A stretch of DNA of 22,151 nt from Prochlorococcus sp. AG-686-P16 (GTDB lineage Bacteria; Cyanobacteriota; Cyanobacteriia; PCC-6307; Cyanobiaceae): NCBI GenBank assembly GCA_003208695.1, contig QCVY01000007.1:1-22151 (forward strand), in the 5' to 3' direction. This document shows positions 15,515 to 22,004 of this stretch, piece by piece. Within the stretch, counting starts at the first letter, position 1. Every line of letters starts with the position of its first letter. The notes under the pieces were generated by a model. That model worked only from the letters and a program-made list of their open reading frames with translations. It ran no database searches and was not told where the DNA came from. The translations under genes and the position numbers were made by a program.

Positions 15515-17428
15515 ATGAATCAAAAATTAAAAACAATAATCTTATGGGCTCTCCCTATTATTTTGGTTATTGCTCTTTCATATCAATTCCTTTCTACGAG
15601 TAATGTTGATTCATTAAAATCTAATGGTACGACAATAGCTCCCAAAAATTCAGCAGTATCGAGAGTTAGTTATGGGAGATTTTTAGATTATATAAAGTCT
15701 GGAAGAGTTACTTCAGTTGATATTTTTGATGGAGGTAGAAATGCTGTTATTGAAACTGTTGATTCAGATTTAGACAATAAAGTACAAAGATTAAGAGTTG
15801 ATTTACCAGGGCTCACTCCTGAATTAATAAGCAACCTTAAAAATGAAGGAATAAGTTTTGATGTTCACCCTGTTAAAACGGCACCACCAGCTTTAGGAAT
15901 TCTGGGAAACCTTCTTTTCCCTGCAATTTTGATAGGAGGTTTAATTCTTTTGGCTAGAAGATCGAATGGTATGCCTGGAGGTCCAGGACAAGCCATGCAA
16001 TTTGGGAAATCAAAAGCTAAATTCGCTATGAACGCAGATACTGGAGTGGTATTTGACGATGTCGCAGGAGTTAATGAGGCGAAAGAGGATCTTGAAGAAG
16101 TAGTTACATTTTTAAAAAAACCAGAAAAGTTTACTTCTGTCGGTGCACGTATACCAAAAGGGGTTTTACTCGTAGGTCCTCCAGGAACGGGGAAAACACT
16201 CTTAGCTAAAGCAATTGCAGGAGAGGCAGGTGTCCCATTCTTCTCGCTTGCAGGTTCGGAATTTGTTGAAATGTTCGTTGGAGTAGGAGCCAGTAGAGTT
16301 AGAGATCTCTTCAAGAAAGCTAAAGAGAATAGTCCATGCATAATATTTATCGATGAAATTGATGCAGTAGGTCGGCAAAGAGGTGCTGGCATCGGGGGTG
16401 GTAATGATGAAAGAGAGCAAACTCTTAACCAACTCTTAACTGAAATGGATGGATTTGAAGGGAATAGTGGAATTATCATTATTGCAGCAACAAACCGTCC
16501 AGATGTTTTAGATTCAGCTTTAATGAGGCCAGGAAGATTCGACAGACAGGTCACTGTTGATGCTCCTGATATCAAAGGAAGATTATCAATCCTTGAAGTT
16601 CACTCAAAAAATAAGACTCTTCAGAAAGACTTAACCCTAGAAAGTATTGCAAGAAGGACTCCAGGTTTTACTGGTGCAGATTTAGCGAATCTTCTAAATG
16701 AAGCAGCAATCTTAACTGCTAGAAGAAGAAAAAATTCAATAAGCATTTTAGAAATAGATGATTCAGTAGATAGAATTGTTGCAGGAATGGAAGGCTCTCC
16801 ATTAACAGATGGGAGAAGCAAAAGATTAATTGCCTATCACGAAGTTGGACATGCAATTATAGGTACCTTAGTAAAAGCTCATGATCCAGTTCAGAAAGTA
16901 ACTGTAATTCCAAGAGGCCAAGCTAAAGGATTAACCTGGTTTACTCCAGACGATGATCAATCTCTTATAAGTAGAGCAAATTTAAAGGCTAGAATTATGG
17001 GTGCTCTTGGAGGAAGAGCGGCTGAAGATGTTGTTTTTGGTGAAGGTGAAATAACAACTGGAGCTGGAGGAGATTTTCAACAAGTGGCATCAATGGCAAG
17101 ACAAATGGTTACAAGATTTGGGATGAGTAATTTAGGACCAATTGCTCTTGAAGGTGGAAATCAAGAAGTTTTTGTGGGGAGAGATTTAATGACTAGAAGT
17201 GAAGTTTCTGACTCTATTTCTAAACAAATTGATGAAAGCGTAAGAGTAATGGTTAAAGATTGTTATAAGCAAACTTATTCAATAATTAGTAAGAATAGAG
17301 AGGCAATGGACAAATTAGTAGATCTTTTAATAGAAAAAGAAACTTTAGATGGTGAAGAGTTTGTAAAAATACTTTCTGAATTTACACCAATTCCTGAAAA
17401 AGAAAGAAGTCCACAAATACTTAGTTAA
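15515..17428 (+). CDS. ftsH: ATP-dependent zinc metalloprotease FtsH (FtsH2-like)
   Basis: FtsH is a hexameric membrane AAA protease. In cyanobacteria it removes damaged D1 during photosystem II repair. Two membrane spans lie near residues 8-27 and 127-147, enclosing a lumenal domain. The AAA module shows Walker A GPPGTGKT at 221-228, Walker B FIDEID at 278-283, and the second region of homology with ATNRPDVLDSALMRPGRFDR at 325-344. The protease site HEVGH is at 442-446, with the third zinc ligand Asp520 in GAGGDF. The lumenal stretch YGRFLDYIKSGRVTSVDIFDGGR and the segment GAGGDFQQVASMARQMVTRF resemble cyanobacterial FtsH2 (slr0228). The gene starts at ATG after a 112-base divergent region shared with sipA. 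Confidence 0.96.
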   Translation: MNQKLKTIILWALPIILVIALSYQFLSTSNVDSLKSNGTTIAPKNSAVSRVSYGRFLDYIKSGRVTSVDIFDGGRNAVIETVDSDLDNKVQRLRVDLPGLTPELISNLKNEGISFDVHPVKTAPPALGILGNLLFPAILIGGLILLARRSNGMPGGPGQAMQFGKSKAKFAMNADTGVVFDDVAGVNEAKEDLEEVVTFLKKPEKFTSVGARIPKGVLLVGPPGTGKTLLAKAIAGEAGVPFFSLAGSEFVEMFVGVGASRVRDLFKKAKENSPCIIFIDEIDAVGRQRGAGIGGGNDEREQTLNQLLTEMDGFEGNSGIIIIAATNRPDVLDSALMRPGRFDRQVTVDAPDIKGRLSILEVHSKNKTLQKDLTLESIARRTPGFTGADLANLLNEAAILTARRRKNSISILEIDDSVDRIVAGMEGSPLTDGRSKRLIAYHEVGHAIIGTLVKAHDPVQKVTVIPRGQAKGLTWFTPDDDQSLISRANLKARIMGALGGRAAEDVVFGEGEITTGAGGDFQQVASMARQMVTRFGMSNLGPIALEGGNQEVFVGRDLMTRSEVSDSISKQIDESVRVMVKDCYKQTYSIISKNREAMDKLVDLLIEKETLDGEEFVKILSEFTPIPEKERSPQILS

Positions 17429-18015
17429 GTATTCCTTATTGGTTTTTTATCTAAAACTAAATCTATTAAACCGTAATCTACTGCTTCTTGGGGGGACATA
17501 TAAAAATCCCTATCGGTATCTTCTTTAATAGTTTCAAGTACCTTGCCAGTTCTTTCAGATAATTCAATGTTTAAACGTTCCTTTAAGTATAAAATTTCAT
17601 CAGCTTGAATTCTTATATCGCTAGCTTGACCCCTAGCTCCCCCGAGTGGTTGATGAATCATTATTCTTGAATGTCTTAAGCTACTTCTTTTACCTTTAGT
17701 TCCTGCTGCAAGTAAAAAGGCTCCCATACTAGCTGCTAGTCCAACACAAACAGTATGTATATCAGGCTTTACATGTTGCATAGTATCAAAAATACCTAAA
17801 CCGTCATAAACCGACCCTCCAGGAGAATTTATATACATATAAATATCTTTTTCAGGATCTTCGGCTTCGAGAAAAAGTAATTGAGCAACGATTCTATTTG
17901 CAGTATCACTTGTGACCTGTTCTCCTAAGAATATTATCCTCTCTCTTAAAAGTCTTGAGTAAATATCAAATACTCTTTCACTCCCACCGGATTCTTCTAA
18001 GACTAAAGGAATCAT
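17425..18015 (-). CDS. clpP: ATP-dependent Clp protease proteolytic subunit
   Basis: ClpP is the serine peptidase barrel that degrades proteins delivered by ClpC or ClpX. The catalytic triad is intact: Ser96 in GLAASMGAF, His121 in IMIHQPLGG and Asp170 in TDRDFYMS, in the positions expected from E. coli mature ClpP. The 196-residue length and short N-terminus are standard, so it is an active ClpP and not the ClpR variant. It starts at ATG. Its stop overlaps the ftsH stop (shared TTAA). It is divergent from psb29/thf1 across about 80 bases holding a 15-base dyad. Cyanobacteria carry several clpP genes, and which paralogue this is cannot be settled here. Confidence 0.95.
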   Translation of the reverse strand: MIPLVLEESGGSERVFDIYSRLLRERIIFLGEQVTSDTANRIVAQLLFLEAEDPEKDIYMYINSPGGSVYDGLGIFDTMQHVKPDIHTVCVGLAASMGAFLLAAGTKGKRSSLRHSRIMIHQPLGGARGQASDIRIQADEILYLKERLNIELSERTGKVLETIKEDTDRDFYMSPQEAVDYGLIDLVLDKKPIRNT

Positions 18016-18047
18016 AATAATATTTATCTGTTTATTTGATCTTAACG

Positions 18048-18062
18048 ATATTGAGTCAACAT
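18048..18062. promoter_or_regulatory. Imperfect 15-bp dyad between clpP and psb29
   Basis: The sequence ATATTGAGTCAACAT reads almost the same on both strands: arms ATATTGA and TCAACAT around a central base, six of seven positions paired. It overlaps a TTGACT on the minus strand (complement of 18054-18059) that stands 17 bp from AATAAA and could be a -35 for clpP. A regulator binding here could act on both divergent genes. Short AT-rich dyads can also arise by chance. Confidence 0.3.
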
Positions 18063-18095
18063 ACGCTATGGTTATTAAGGTTTACATATAAAAAA

Positions 18096-18704
18096 GTGAA
18101 AGTAAAATTGACTGTCTCAGATAGCAAAAAAGTATTTCATGAACAATTCCCTTACGTAATTTCAGGTTTATATAAAAGAATAGTGGATGAAATGCTTGTT
18201 GAACTAAATCTTTTAAATCACCAAAATGACTTCATGCAAGATGATTTGTTTTGTGTTGGTCTTACAGAAACATTCAAAGAATTAACGAAAGGTTATAAAC
18301 CAGATGAACATTTAATGCTTCTTTTTGAATCATTATGTAATTCCTGCAATTTTGAACCTAAAAAAATAGAAGAAATTTCTAAGAAAACACTTGAAGAATT
18401 CAAAGAAAAGTCCTTAAAAGAAATTTCTATTTTATTAAGTGAAAAATCCACTTCAAACCTATACTCGTCAAGGATGTTGAATTTAGGAATTTATTTAATT
18501 ATTTCTAATGCTAATGATTTTAAGGATATCAAGGATTCTGAAAAAAATAAAACAATTTCAGATATCTTCAATAAATTAAATTTATCATTTAATAAAGCCG
18601 AAAAGGATATAGGTATTTATAAAAGTATCCTTATAAGAATGGAACAAGCAAAAGAACTTCTTCAAGAAGCAAAAATAAAAGCTAATAAAGAAAAGAACAA
18701 ATAA
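18096..18704 (+). CDS. psb29: Psb29/Thf1, photosystem II biogenesis protein
   Basis: Psb29 (Thf1, thylakoid formation 1) is needed for normal photosystem II turnover and binds FtsH complexes. The N-terminal block VSDSKKVFHEQFPYVISGLY, then YKRIVDEMLVELNLLNHQ and VGLTETFKELTKGYKPDEHL, is the family core. The C-terminus (from about residue 165) is a long charged helix, MEQAKELLQEAKIKANKEK, as expected. The frame is open back to TTG 18036, but residues before the TVSDSKK block have no family character. GTG at 18096 (reading VKVKLTVSDS) gives 202 residues and is chosen; TTG at 18108, directly before TVSDS, is the alternative. It lies divergent from clpP and close to ftsH. Confidence 0.88.
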   Translation: MKVKLTVSDSKKVFHEQFPYVISGLYKRIVDEMLVELNLLNHQNDFMQDDLFCVGLTETFKELTKGYKPDEHLMLLFESLCNSCNFEPKKIEEISKKTLEEFKEKSLKEISILLSEKSTSNLYSSRMLNLGIYLIISNANDFKDIKDSEKNKTISDIFNKLNLSFNKAEKDIGIYKSILIRMEQAKELLQEAKIKANKEKNK

Positions 18705-18720
18705 TTTTTAAATTAAGAAA

Positions 18721-18885
18721 CTATTTGTCAATTCTTCTCTTATCTTTCCAAGAGATATAAGAAATATAAATTACTGCGATAGTAATTAGGCTCAATAAAG
18801 TAAAAGATGCAAAAATAAGAAACTTACTTAAGTAAACTTCATAGTTAAATGACGAAAAATCATATATCAATAGAACCGTCACCAT
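18721..18885 (-). CDS. Small single-span membrane protein overlapping petN
   Basis: The frame starts at ATG (complement of 18883-18885), inside the end of petN, and stops at TAG 18721-18723, giving 54 residues. The sequence begins [20 protein letters not shown]. One membrane helix is predicted at about residues 22-46, and the C-terminus [11 protein letters not shown] is basic and so probably stays on the cytoplasmic side. The overlap with petN is 26 bases in another frame, indicating cotranscription and possibly coupled translation. The pattern of a short span with a W-K-D-K-R-R tail recalls small thylakoid subunits, such as those of NDH-1 or cytochrome b6f, but I cannot assign it. Coding is supported by the helix-tail organisation and tight packing with petN. 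Confidence 0.6.
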
Positions 18886-18961
18886 TTCTTCCCCAAACAA
18901 CCATTGCTATTGAAAAAGTAAAAATTGCGGCTAAAGCAGCCCAACCTATTTGAAAAATCAT
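18860..18961 (-). CDS. petN: Cytochrome b6f complex subunit PetN
   Basis: PetN (subunit VIII) is a single-helix subunit of the thylakoid cytochrome b6f complex, which passes electrons from plastoquinol to plastocyanin. The product [20 protein letters not shown] continues with [13 protein letters not shown], the classic PetN sequence of 33 residues. A second ATG directly upstream (18962-18964) would add one Met; the 33-residue form matches the family length. It is too short for usual gene finding. The gene is divergent from the DUF2103 gene and its last 26 bases overlap the following membrane gene. Confidence 0.95.
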
Positions 18962-19091
18962 CATAATTGAATTATTAAACTAAATATAACAGAACATCCA
19001 AAAAATTTTTCTATTCAACCATTTTTCAAATAAAAATTCATTTCTCAGAATTACTTATTATTAAATACAATACTTATAAAGGCAAATAACC

Positions 19092-19370
19092 TTGGGAAGA
19101 GTTGTTTTAAATCACAGTACTCATGTAGAAGGATTGATTCCAGTTCTAAAAAAACTAGCCTTAAACATAAGAATTAAAACTATTACACCAGCAATAATAT
19201 CAAGAGTTAGAGGGAGATCATCTAACTTAGTTATAAGAATTTCTGTAAAGACAATTAACGGCTATAAAGCAATTGCTAGAAAGGGGAAAACCGCTCAAGA
19301 AGTATTTATTTCAACCGACTTAAGTAAAGATGAATTAAAAAAGCTTTTAGACTTTTGTAATTATGGTTAA
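19092..19370 (+). CDS. DUF2103-type protein of unknown function
   Basis: The 92-residue protein begins GRVVLNHSTHVEGLIPVL, then IKTITPAIISRVRGRSSNL, with IARKGKTAQEVFISTDLS near the C-terminus. This is the pattern I know for DUF2103, described as a possible metal-binding family. Candidate ligands are the two His in NHSTH near residues 8-11. The many Arg and Lys (SRVRGRS, ARKGKT) would also suit nucleic-acid binding. The start is TTG at 19092, the only possible start, since TAA lies at 19077-19079. A TACAAT at 19066-19071 could be its -10 box. It is divergent from petN. Confidence 0.75.
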   Translation: MGRVVLNHSTHVEGLIPVLKKLALNIRIKTITPAIISRVRGRSSNLVIRISVKTINGYKAIARKGKTAQEVFISTDLSKDELKKLLDFCNYG

Positions 19371-19413
19371 TGTTTAAAATAAGATTTAGTCTTCCTTTAA
19401 AATAAAAAAATTT

Positions 19414-19623
19414 ATGATGAAATTATTTTTCAGTCCTTTATTATTTTGTTTTATTGTATTTTTAATTGAGAATAGTGCATATTCACTTTCTGATTATCGA
19501 ATTAAAGAAATCTGTCAAAAAAAGCCAAAAAGATCTATTTGTATACAAAATTTAAAATTTAAAAAGTTAAATTTATTAAAAGGGAATAAAATTGAAATTC
19601 CTGTAATACCTTTCAAAAGGTAA
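19414..19623 (+). CDS. Small predicted secreted protein, unknown
   Basis: The 69-residue product has an N-terminal signal peptide: MMK, a hydrophobic core LFFSPLLFCFIVFLI, and a likely cleavage after SAYS at about residue 24. The mature part of about 45 residues is basic (many Lys) and holds two cysteines (residues 34 and 43), which could form a disulfide outside the cytoplasm. I recognise no family. It follows the DUF2103 gene by 43 bases and converges on the next minus-strand gene. A second ATG one codon later is equally possible. Confidence 0.55.
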   Translation: MMKLFFSPLLFCFIVFLIENSAYSLSDYRIKEICQKKPKRSICIQNLKFKKLNLLKGNKIEIPVIPFKR

Positions 19624-19630
19624 ATCTATT

Positions 19631-19900
19631 TTATATTTCAAACTCTGATTCAAAAGTTGAAAAAGCTAAATCGTATTCAGCAATCAATTTATCAGAATTA
19701 TCATTAAAGCCAATTAATTCATAGTCATTTTTTAATTGATCATAAGAATAAACAACATTATTAAAAGCGCTCATATATTCTTTTTGAATATCCTCATCGT
19801 CAATATCATAAATTTTAGCTAAAACTAATTCCACCTTTTTTTTTGAAGTATAAATCTTTTTCTCGAAATCTTTATTTAACTTTCTTCTTTTTTTAGGCAT
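19631..19900 (-). CDS. Small acidic protein, unknown
   Basis: The 89-residue product begins MPKKRRKLNKDFEKKIYTSK, a strongly basic head, followed by an acidic helical body with YDIDDEDIQKEY and a tail rich in Glu, Asp and Phe. No signal peptide, membrane span or cysteine is visible. The frame is open to a TTG at 19927, but the ATG at 19898-19900 is preferred: the extra nine residues add nothing protein-like. The function is unknown. The charge split could mean a partner-binding protein. Confidence 0.5.
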   Translation of the reverse strand: MPKKRRKLNKDFEKKIYTSKKKVELVLAKIYDIDDEDIQKEYMSAFNNVVYSYDQLKNDYELIGFNDNSDKLIAEYDLAFSTFESEFEI

Positions 19901-19978
19901 TATGAATTTATATATTTTAATTACCAATTCACAATAATCAAAATCATGTATAAATGAAATTAAAACTTCAAAAATAAA

Positions 19979-20014
19979 AATATAGTTTTCAAATCAAAAT
20001 AAAACCACTATATT
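19979..20014. repeat. 8-bp inverted repeat upstream of the 145-aa gene
   Basis: AATATAGT at 19979-19986 pairs perfectly with ACTATATT at 20007-20014, leaving 20 bases between. The right arm contains TATATT, which could be a -10 box for the gene at 20036. It may be an operator, or chance in AT-rich DNA. Confidence 0.3.
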
Positions 20015-20035
20015 CCAAATAAGCTATTTGATGAT

Positions 20036-20473
20036 ATGGAGAAAAAAGAATCAAAAAAGGTTAACGGTATAAAAAATCAAACCTTTGAAAGTAAAAAATT
20101 AAAATCTCCAACAAATTCAAGTGATAAAAGAAAGAGATCTTTACCTTGGTGGGTCGAATTATTATTTGTTCAAATTGGATTACCAGATAAATGGCTTATT
20201 AAATTATTAAAGTCAAAGAAAAAATATACAGAATTACTTAAAAATGACAAAAAATTAATAGTAACATTTATCTCCGTGATAGCTGGTCTCACTTATTTGT
20301 ATCCAGTAGTTAAATATTCTAAAAATAGATTAGATTGCGAAAAAAATGCTCAAAATTACATTACAGACAATAAAAAACTAATAAATATAAATAGAAACCA
20401 ATTAAAAATGTTATCAACTAATTTTTGTAATGGGGGCGACGAAATATATGAAATTAAAAATTTTGAAGATTAA
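20036..20473 (+). CDS. Conserved-looking membrane protein, unknown
   Basis: The 145-residue protein starts with a charged, Ser/Lys-rich region (1-35), followed by an amphipathic aromatic segment LPWWVELLFVQIGLPDKW at about 36-53 that could lie on the membrane surface. One clear membrane span follows at about 73-91 (LIVTFISVIAGLTYLYPVV). The C-terminal 50 residues contain two cysteines (100 and 133) and would lie on the far side of the membrane. I recognise no domain; the WWVE...LPDKW patch is distinctive enough to search for. It starts at ATG 20036, with another ATG out of frame at 20031. Confidence 0.65.
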   Translation: MEKKESKKVNGIKNQTFESKKLKSPTNSSDKRKRSLPWWVELLFVQIGLPDKWLIKLLKSKKKYTELLKNDKKLIVTFISVIAGLTYLYPVVKYSKNRLDCEKNAQNYITDNKKLININRNQLKMLSTNFCNGGDEIYEIKNFED

Positions 20474-20565
20474 ACTAATTATTTATTTCCAAATAATAGT
20501 ACTAAAAACTTATTAAATTTTATAGATTATATTCTATTGAGATTTAAATTCTAATTATTAATTCC

Positions 20566-20742
20566 ATGACTGATGTTAGACAAAAAAAAGAAAATGTTAA
20601 GATACATTTAAACGATCTTAGAAAAAATTTAAAAAGAATGCATCTCACCGTTACTGAAGAGTTATTATTACCACAACCAGATGAGGTTAAAATCCTAATG
20701 TATAAAATGGATCAGTTATTAAAAGTAATCGAATCAAAATAA
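20566..20742 (+). CDS. Small helical soluble protein, 58 aa, unknown
   Basis: This short gene starts at ATG 20566 and ends TAA 20740-20742. The product is MTDVRQKKENVKIHLNDLRK, then a helix-friendly stretch, an interruption LLPQPDEVK near 38-46, and a closing helix with MYKMDQLLKVIESK. It looks like a helical hairpin with basic character. No family is recognised. It stands alone between two small genes with AT-rich spacers, and a perfect -10 box for the next gene begins three bases after its stop. Confidence 0.55.
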   Translation: MTDVRQKKENVKIHLNDLRKNLKRMHLTVTEELLLPQPDEVKILMYKMDQLLKVIESK

Positions 20743-20744
20743 AC

Positions 20745-20750
20745 TATAAT
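20745..20750 (+). promoter_or_regulatory. Putative -10 box for the lipoprotein gene
   Basis: A perfect TATAAT lies 37 bases before the ATG at 20788. Transcription would start near 20757. No -35 match is visible at the standard distance. In DNA this rich in A and T such boxes occur by chance, so support is moderate. Confidence 0.35.
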
Positions 20751-20787
20751 CCGAAAGAAATACATATTTTCCAAAAATTGACTTTAG

Positions 20788-21138
20788 ATGAAAAATTCTA
20801 TAAAACTTACTCAATTATTTTTACTTTTAGTTTTTTTAACTTCATGCAAATCAACAGCTAATAAAGAAGAGTTAATAAAAGATTCTGAAGACCAGAAGAG
20901 TAAGCAAATAAAAGCAACAAAAAGGAAGATGGAAGTAAGATATTCCTGTGGTGAAGATGGCATTTCAGAATTTCTCAATAATGGATGGATTATTTCTGAA
21001 GAATATATAGAAGAAAAAATATGTACCTGGAAATCATTTCCTGCGACTAAAGATTGCGATATGGAAAAAGAAAAAGGTTGTAAAATAACAACTCCTGATA
21101 AGATAGGTAAAGAAAAAATTTATTTATTAGAAAAATAG
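20788..21138 (+). CDS. Predicted lipoprotein, unknown
   Basis: The 116-residue product has a lipoprotein signal: MKNSIKLTQLFLLLVFLTSC, with the lipobox LTSC and lipid-bearing Cys20. A Lys/Glu-rich linker (21-48) leads to a small domain of about 70 residues with five cysteines (54, 79, 90, 97 and one in the lipobox). The pattern VRYSCGEDG...ISEEYIEEKICTWKSFPATKDCDMEKEKGC suggests two disulfides. It would be anchored to a membrane facing the periplasm. I recognise no family. The gene is followed nine bases later by a 41-aa frame on the same strand. Confidence 0.65.
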   Translation: MKNSIKLTQLFLLLVFLTSCKSTANKEELIKDSEDQKSKQIKATKRKMEVRYSCGEDGISEFLNNGWIISEEYIEEKICTWKSFPATKDCDMEKEKGCKITTPDKIGKEKIYLLEK

Positions 21139-21147
21139 TTAAAAATC

Positions 21148-21273
21148 ATGCCTAACAAGAAAGAATATTTGTTAGAAGTCATATTTGACAAATTAAAACA
21201 AACCTCTAATAAAATTAATTTAGAAAAGAAAGAGTTTACTGAATTTATTAATTTCCTTATAAATAATAATTAA
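21148..21273 (+). CDS. Very small helical protein, 41 aa, unknown
   Basis: The frame starts at ATG 21148, nine bases after the lipoprotein stop, and ends TAA 21271-21273. The product begins MPNKKEYLLEVIFDKLKQTS and ends in EFINFLINNN. It is charged and helix-rich, with no signal or membrane span. Its close spacing to the lipoprotein gene argues that it is translated from the same message, but at this length a chance frame remains possible. Confidence 0.4.
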   Translation: MPNKKEYLLEVIFDKLKQTSNKINLEKKEFTEFINFLINNN

Positions 21274-21305
21274 TAGTAAATAACTACAAATTCAAATTTT
21301 GTTAA

Positions 21306-21320
21306 GGTAATATAATTACC
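21306..21320. promoter_or_regulatory. 15-bp perfect dyad containing a TATAAT box
   Basis: GGTAATATAATTACC has six-base arms (GGTAAT and ATTACC) around ATA. Its centre includes TATAAT at 21311-21316, a perfect -10 sequence, with the ATG of the 31-aa gene 27 bases downstream. A dyad placed over a -10 box is the geometry of a repressor operator. No -35 is visible. Confidence 0.4.
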
Positions 21321-21342
21321 AATATTAAAGAGATAGTATTAA

Positions 21343-21438
21343 ATGTATAACTTTTCAACATTAACTACGATATTAATAAGTATTTTCGTTATTAGCCTAT
21401 ATTTTTTATTTAAAGTAACTTCTAAAGCAAAAGATTAA
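21343..21438 (+). CDS. 31-aa single-span membrane peptide, unknown
   Basis: The frame starts at ATG 21343 and ends TAA 21436-21438. The product is MYNFSTLTTILISIFVISLY followed by FLFKVTSKAKD: one membrane helix at about residues 5-23 with a basic tail, so N-out or lumen side and C-in. Its size resembles the single-helix subunits of photosystems and cytochrome b6f, but the sequence matches none that I know (PetN, PetM, PsbX, PsaM and others were considered). A good -10 box lies just upstream. A membrane-active toxin peptide is a weaker alternative. Confidence 0.5.
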   Translation: MYNFSTLTTILISIFVISLYFLFKVTSKAKD

Positions 21439-21646
21439 ATTGGTTAATTTCAAAACTTAATCTTTTAATAATCGGTTCATACCTTAGTAATAAAATTGAT
21501 TGATAATCCACGCAATCATTCAACCACTCTTTGTATTCTTTCAAAATACATTTTTGATCCTTTTTTATAATAATTTAAATCTTTTTTTTGGAATTATCAA
21601 TTGCTAAAGTCTTGTACAATTTATAATCTAAAGAATCTTTCTTCAT
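21422..21646 (-). pseudogene. Broken small gene with an in-frame stop after an A8 tract
   Basis: From ATG (complement of 21644-21646) the frame reads MKKDSLDYKLYKTLAIDNSK and meets TAA at 21575-21577 directly after a run of eight A. The same frame then stays open to TAG 21422-21424 and is protein-like: KCILKEYKEWLNDCVDYQSI, then a stretch ending IIKRLSFEIN. A one-base change in the A8 tract would read KDLNYYKK next, and a second shift in the following A6 tract would restore the second half. This looks like one gene of about 70 codons interrupted by homopolymer changes or a nonsense mutation; programmed slippage or sequencing error are alternatives. The 352-base stretch 21439-21790 otherwise holds only a TTTTGTA/TACAAAA dyad at 21690-21704 and a TATAAT box. 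Confidence 0.4.
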
Positions 21647-21766
21647 AAAATAAATTCATCTTTTTTATATTAATAAGTTATAGATACATTTTTGTATTAC
21701 AAAAGACAATAATAAGTATTCATTCAATAAAAGTATCAAACAATACTGAACTATTCTTATTATGTT

Positions 21767-21772
21767 TATAAT
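21767..21772 (+). promoter_or_regulatory. Putative -10 box for the 61-aa gene
   Basis: A perfect TATAAT lies 18 bases before the ATG at 21791, implying a leader of about 12 bases. No -35 is evident. A 15-base dyad (21690-21704) lies further upstream. Confidence 0.35.
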
Positions 21773-21790
21773 AATAAAATTTTAAAGATT

Positions 21791-21976
21791 ATGTCCTACG
21801 AAGCGGGTAGTAAAGAATGTAGACATTTGATTGAGGCTAAAGAAAGTCTATTATTAGCGATGGAATCCCTAAGTAACATCAGCTCAACAGATATCTTACA
21901 AATACAAATAAAAGAAATTTATAATAAGTTAGAGGGGTTACATGACAAACGAAAAAAAATAGAATTAAACTCTTAA
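21791..21976 (+). CDS. Small helical protein, 61 aa, unknown
   Basis: The product begins MSYEAGSKECRHLIEAKESL and continues with LLAMESLSNISS, then QIQIKEIYNKLEGLHDKRKK. It reads as two amphipathic helices joined by a Ser-rich turn (about 32-36), a helical hairpin suited to dimer formation. It is soluble, with one Cys and no signal sequence. I recognise no named family. It is divergent or isolated relative to its neighbours and has its own likely promoter. Confidence 0.6.
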   Translation: MSYEAGSKECRHLIEAKESLLLAMESLSNISSTDILQIQIKEIYNKLEGLHDKRKKIELNS

Positions 21977-22004
21977 TAGATCAAAAAAATATGATAGTTG
22001 AGAA

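Noticed and set aside
15865..16575. Long open frame antisense to ftsH (236 codons)
   Set aside because: It lies entirely within the well-supported ftsH gene. Its Pro/Ser/Thr-rich, low-complexity product is what reverse reading of Gly/Glu-rich codons yields.
18036..18095. N-terminal extension of psb29 from TTG 18036
   Set aside because: The extra 20 residues lack any similarity to the family N-terminus and fall in the divergent promoter region; GTG 18096 or TTG 18108 fits better.
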